DNA of 64,000 bases from Glandiceps talaboti (taxonomy: Eukaryota > Hemichordata > Enteropneusta > Spengelidae). This document shows positions 62,639 through 64,000 of this stretch, piece by piece. A program made the translations under genes and the position numbers. Position 1 is the stretch's first letter. Each line of letters begins with the position of its first letter. The stretch spans positions 1,395,342 to 1,459,341 of the forward strand of contig NC_135569.1 of assembly GCF_964340395.1 (NCBI RefSeq), read 5' to 3'. The notes beneath the pieces are model-generated. The model saw only the letters and a program-made list of their open reading frames with translations, was not told the DNA's origin and ran no database searches.

Positions 62639-62686
62639 TGTTGTCATATGGTTACATTGTCTTGATTAATAGTATTTGATACCTTA

Positions 62687-62791
62687 TTATTTCTTTCTCT
62701 TCATGGCCAATTTTTTCTTATTGAAGGCCATTAACTTCTCAGCAGAGCGAGCATGGCGTTTCTGATAGGTGTGAGTATCTTCAACTGAAAC

Positions 62792-62822
<31 letters not shown>

Positions 62823-62899
62823 GATAGATAGATAGATAGCTAGCTAGATAGATAGATAGATAAATAAATAGATAGATAGATAGATGGATGGATGGATAG

Positions 62900-62955
<56 letters not shown>

Positions 62956-63107
62956 ATAAATAGATAGATAGATAGATAGATGGATGGATAGATAGATAGA
63001 TAGGTAGGTGGGTGGGTGGGTGGGTGGGTTTGGTGGATGGATGGATGGATGGATGGATGGATGGATGGATGGATGGATGGATGGATGGATGGATGGATGG
63101 ATGGATG

Positions 63108-63165
<58 letters not shown>

Positions 63166-63731
63166 CACATAAGATACATCAAGATGGGTCTTAGCAGACT
63201 TGAATATTCAAAAGATGCATGATGAATATTCATGACTCCTAAGTGCTTATTATCCTTCAGATACATAGTCAGTCAAATAGAAAATAGAATCTGAGGTGTC
63301 ATAACAGTGTACATGTAATCAATATTTTAGTAATGACTCTTTATGTTTGATAAGTACCCATGATGCAATGTTGTATCACTGAAAGAACAACAGAGGTGAC
63401 AAAGGGTTTCAAGTTTGTGTTTCTTGGCAACTGAGCAAACTTATGCAATGTGAAATCAGGAAATGACCCTCCAGAACCCAAAAGTTATGAAAATACTTTA
63501 ATTTCTTGGAGTGGCATTCCTCTTAAACTCTAGGCAGTAGATTACAGACATACCTCCACCTAGGAAAACAGACTGGACTTCTTCCATCTGAAGTGGTTGT
63601 TCAAATATTGCCAGATTATCCATGATAAATTCTCCATTCCATACATTGGCGTGGTTAGGTTTACCAATAGCCAAGTTATTAGGGCTATTTCTGATGGCAG
63701 TGTGAGCTTTACCTTTGGATTCAGCTATCAA
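62687..63731 (-). CDS. LamG/pentraxin-like domain protein, last two exons (partial)
   Basis: The exons are 63731-63554 and 62784-62687. They join in phase 1 (G|TT, Val) and end at TAA. The upstream exons lie outside the window. The larger exon reads [18 protein letters not shown], then [20 protein letters not shown]. That is the end of a LamG/concanavalin-like jelly-roll domain: the strand with IGKPN, then the DxLxIxxxPLxxEEVxxxF helix, typical of the Laminin_G_3 class. The final 32 residues form a basic tail ([20 protein letters not shown]). Such domains bind carbohydrate or protein ligands outside cells, but without the N-terminus the product cannot be named. The last intron is largely a GATA/GATG microsatellite. 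Polyadenylation hexamers on the minus strand lie at 62549-62554 and 62322-62327. Confidence 0.75.
62791..63165. repeat. GATA/GATG microsatellite in the LamG gene's last intron
   Basis: About 375 bases of GATA with internal GATG and GGTG blocks. On the coding (minus) strand it reads TATC/CATC and reaches to within about 6 bases of the acceptor, acting as its pyrimidine-rich tract. The Ile-Tyr-Leu-Ser frames are artefacts. Confidence 0.95.
63210..63530 (+). repeat. Dispersed repeat, copy of 40140-40365
   Basis: It carries GAATATTCATGACTCC, CCCATGATGCAATGTTG and GTGAAATCAGGAAATGA in the same order as the TCF19 intron 6 copy. It ends just upstream, in plus coordinates, of the LamG exon. Confidence 0.6.
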
Positions 63732-63789
63732 CTATATAAAAGGAAAAATTACAGTATCTAAAGTTACAAAAGAATGCTGGCCATCAGAA

Positions 63790-63950
63790 GATGCCAACTC
63801 ACATTATACCATGCACAAGCCAAGTTGAACAAAACATATGGAATATATACTCTGGTCACAACAACACACGTCACTGGTTCTGCTGTGTTCAAAACATGAG
63901 TCAAAATATACAAAATTGCCATTACTTTCCCCAAAGTTTCTTTGATATTA
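63790..63950 (+). repeat. Dispersed repeat, copy of 41461-41640
   Basis: It shares CAAGTTGAACAAAA, ATATGGAATATATACTC and ACTGGTTCTGCTGTGTTC. It lies in an intron of the LamG gene. Confidence 0.6.
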
Positions 63951-64000
63951 CTGGTGCTGGTATGATTATGTTATTCTCCAATACTTTTCTTTATTCAGCC

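Noticed and set aside
62731-63266. Ile-Tyr-Leu-Ser repeat proteins
   Set aside because: Frames through a GATA/GATG microsatellite. Only the terminal bases at 62687-62784 are real coding sequence, in another frame.

Overview
The window is nuclear DNA of an animal, most likely a marine invertebrate. It is AT-rich, has genes split by GT-AG introns plus one AT-AC intron, and is crowded with microsatellites, minisatellites, short DNA transposons and tRNA-derived SINEs. Vertebrate-like gene content with small introns and heavy satellite load suggests a non-vertebrate deuterostome (hemichordate, cephalochordate, echinoderm) or a spiralian. The sequence alone does not settle which.

Layout. An unrecognised 502-residue protein lies in one exon at 1052-2560 (+). 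LRRC47 (five exons, 9384 down to 5665, -) and NOP2 (17 exons, 9716-23304, +) start head to head 331 bases apart and probably share a promoter. TCF19 (FHA + PHD, 25971 to 41856 or to 50083, +) follows; its introns hold five tandem arrays, a 1.1-kb foldback element and SINE copies. A small unrecognised three-exon gene runs 58126-55457 (-). The last two exons of a LamG-domain gene run 63731-62687 (-) and continue beyond the window. The rest is intergenic and repeat-rich: a nonautonomous piggyBac-like element (53476-55062), a PIF/Harbinger-like element (58563-60130), a MITE family with four copies, and several hairpin elements.

The genes do not form a pathway. NOP2 is a nucleolar rRNA methyltransferase, LRRC47 carries a PheRS-like RNA-binding domain, and TCF19 is a chromatin reader. 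The shared LRRC47/NOP2 promoter would fit co-expression of translation-related genes.

Most notable: the NOP2 intron at 13671-13941 has textbook minor-spliceosome (U12) AT-AC signals at the position expected from the human gene, although a long TG microsatellite has grown inside it. TCF19 appears to have two possible C-terminal ends, one using an exon 8 kb downstream. Splice sites of both NOP2 and TCF19 have been locally duplicated into decoys. I found no CRISPR, no retroviral or Polinton-like fossil, and nothing that clearly amounts to an undescribed multi-gene system.
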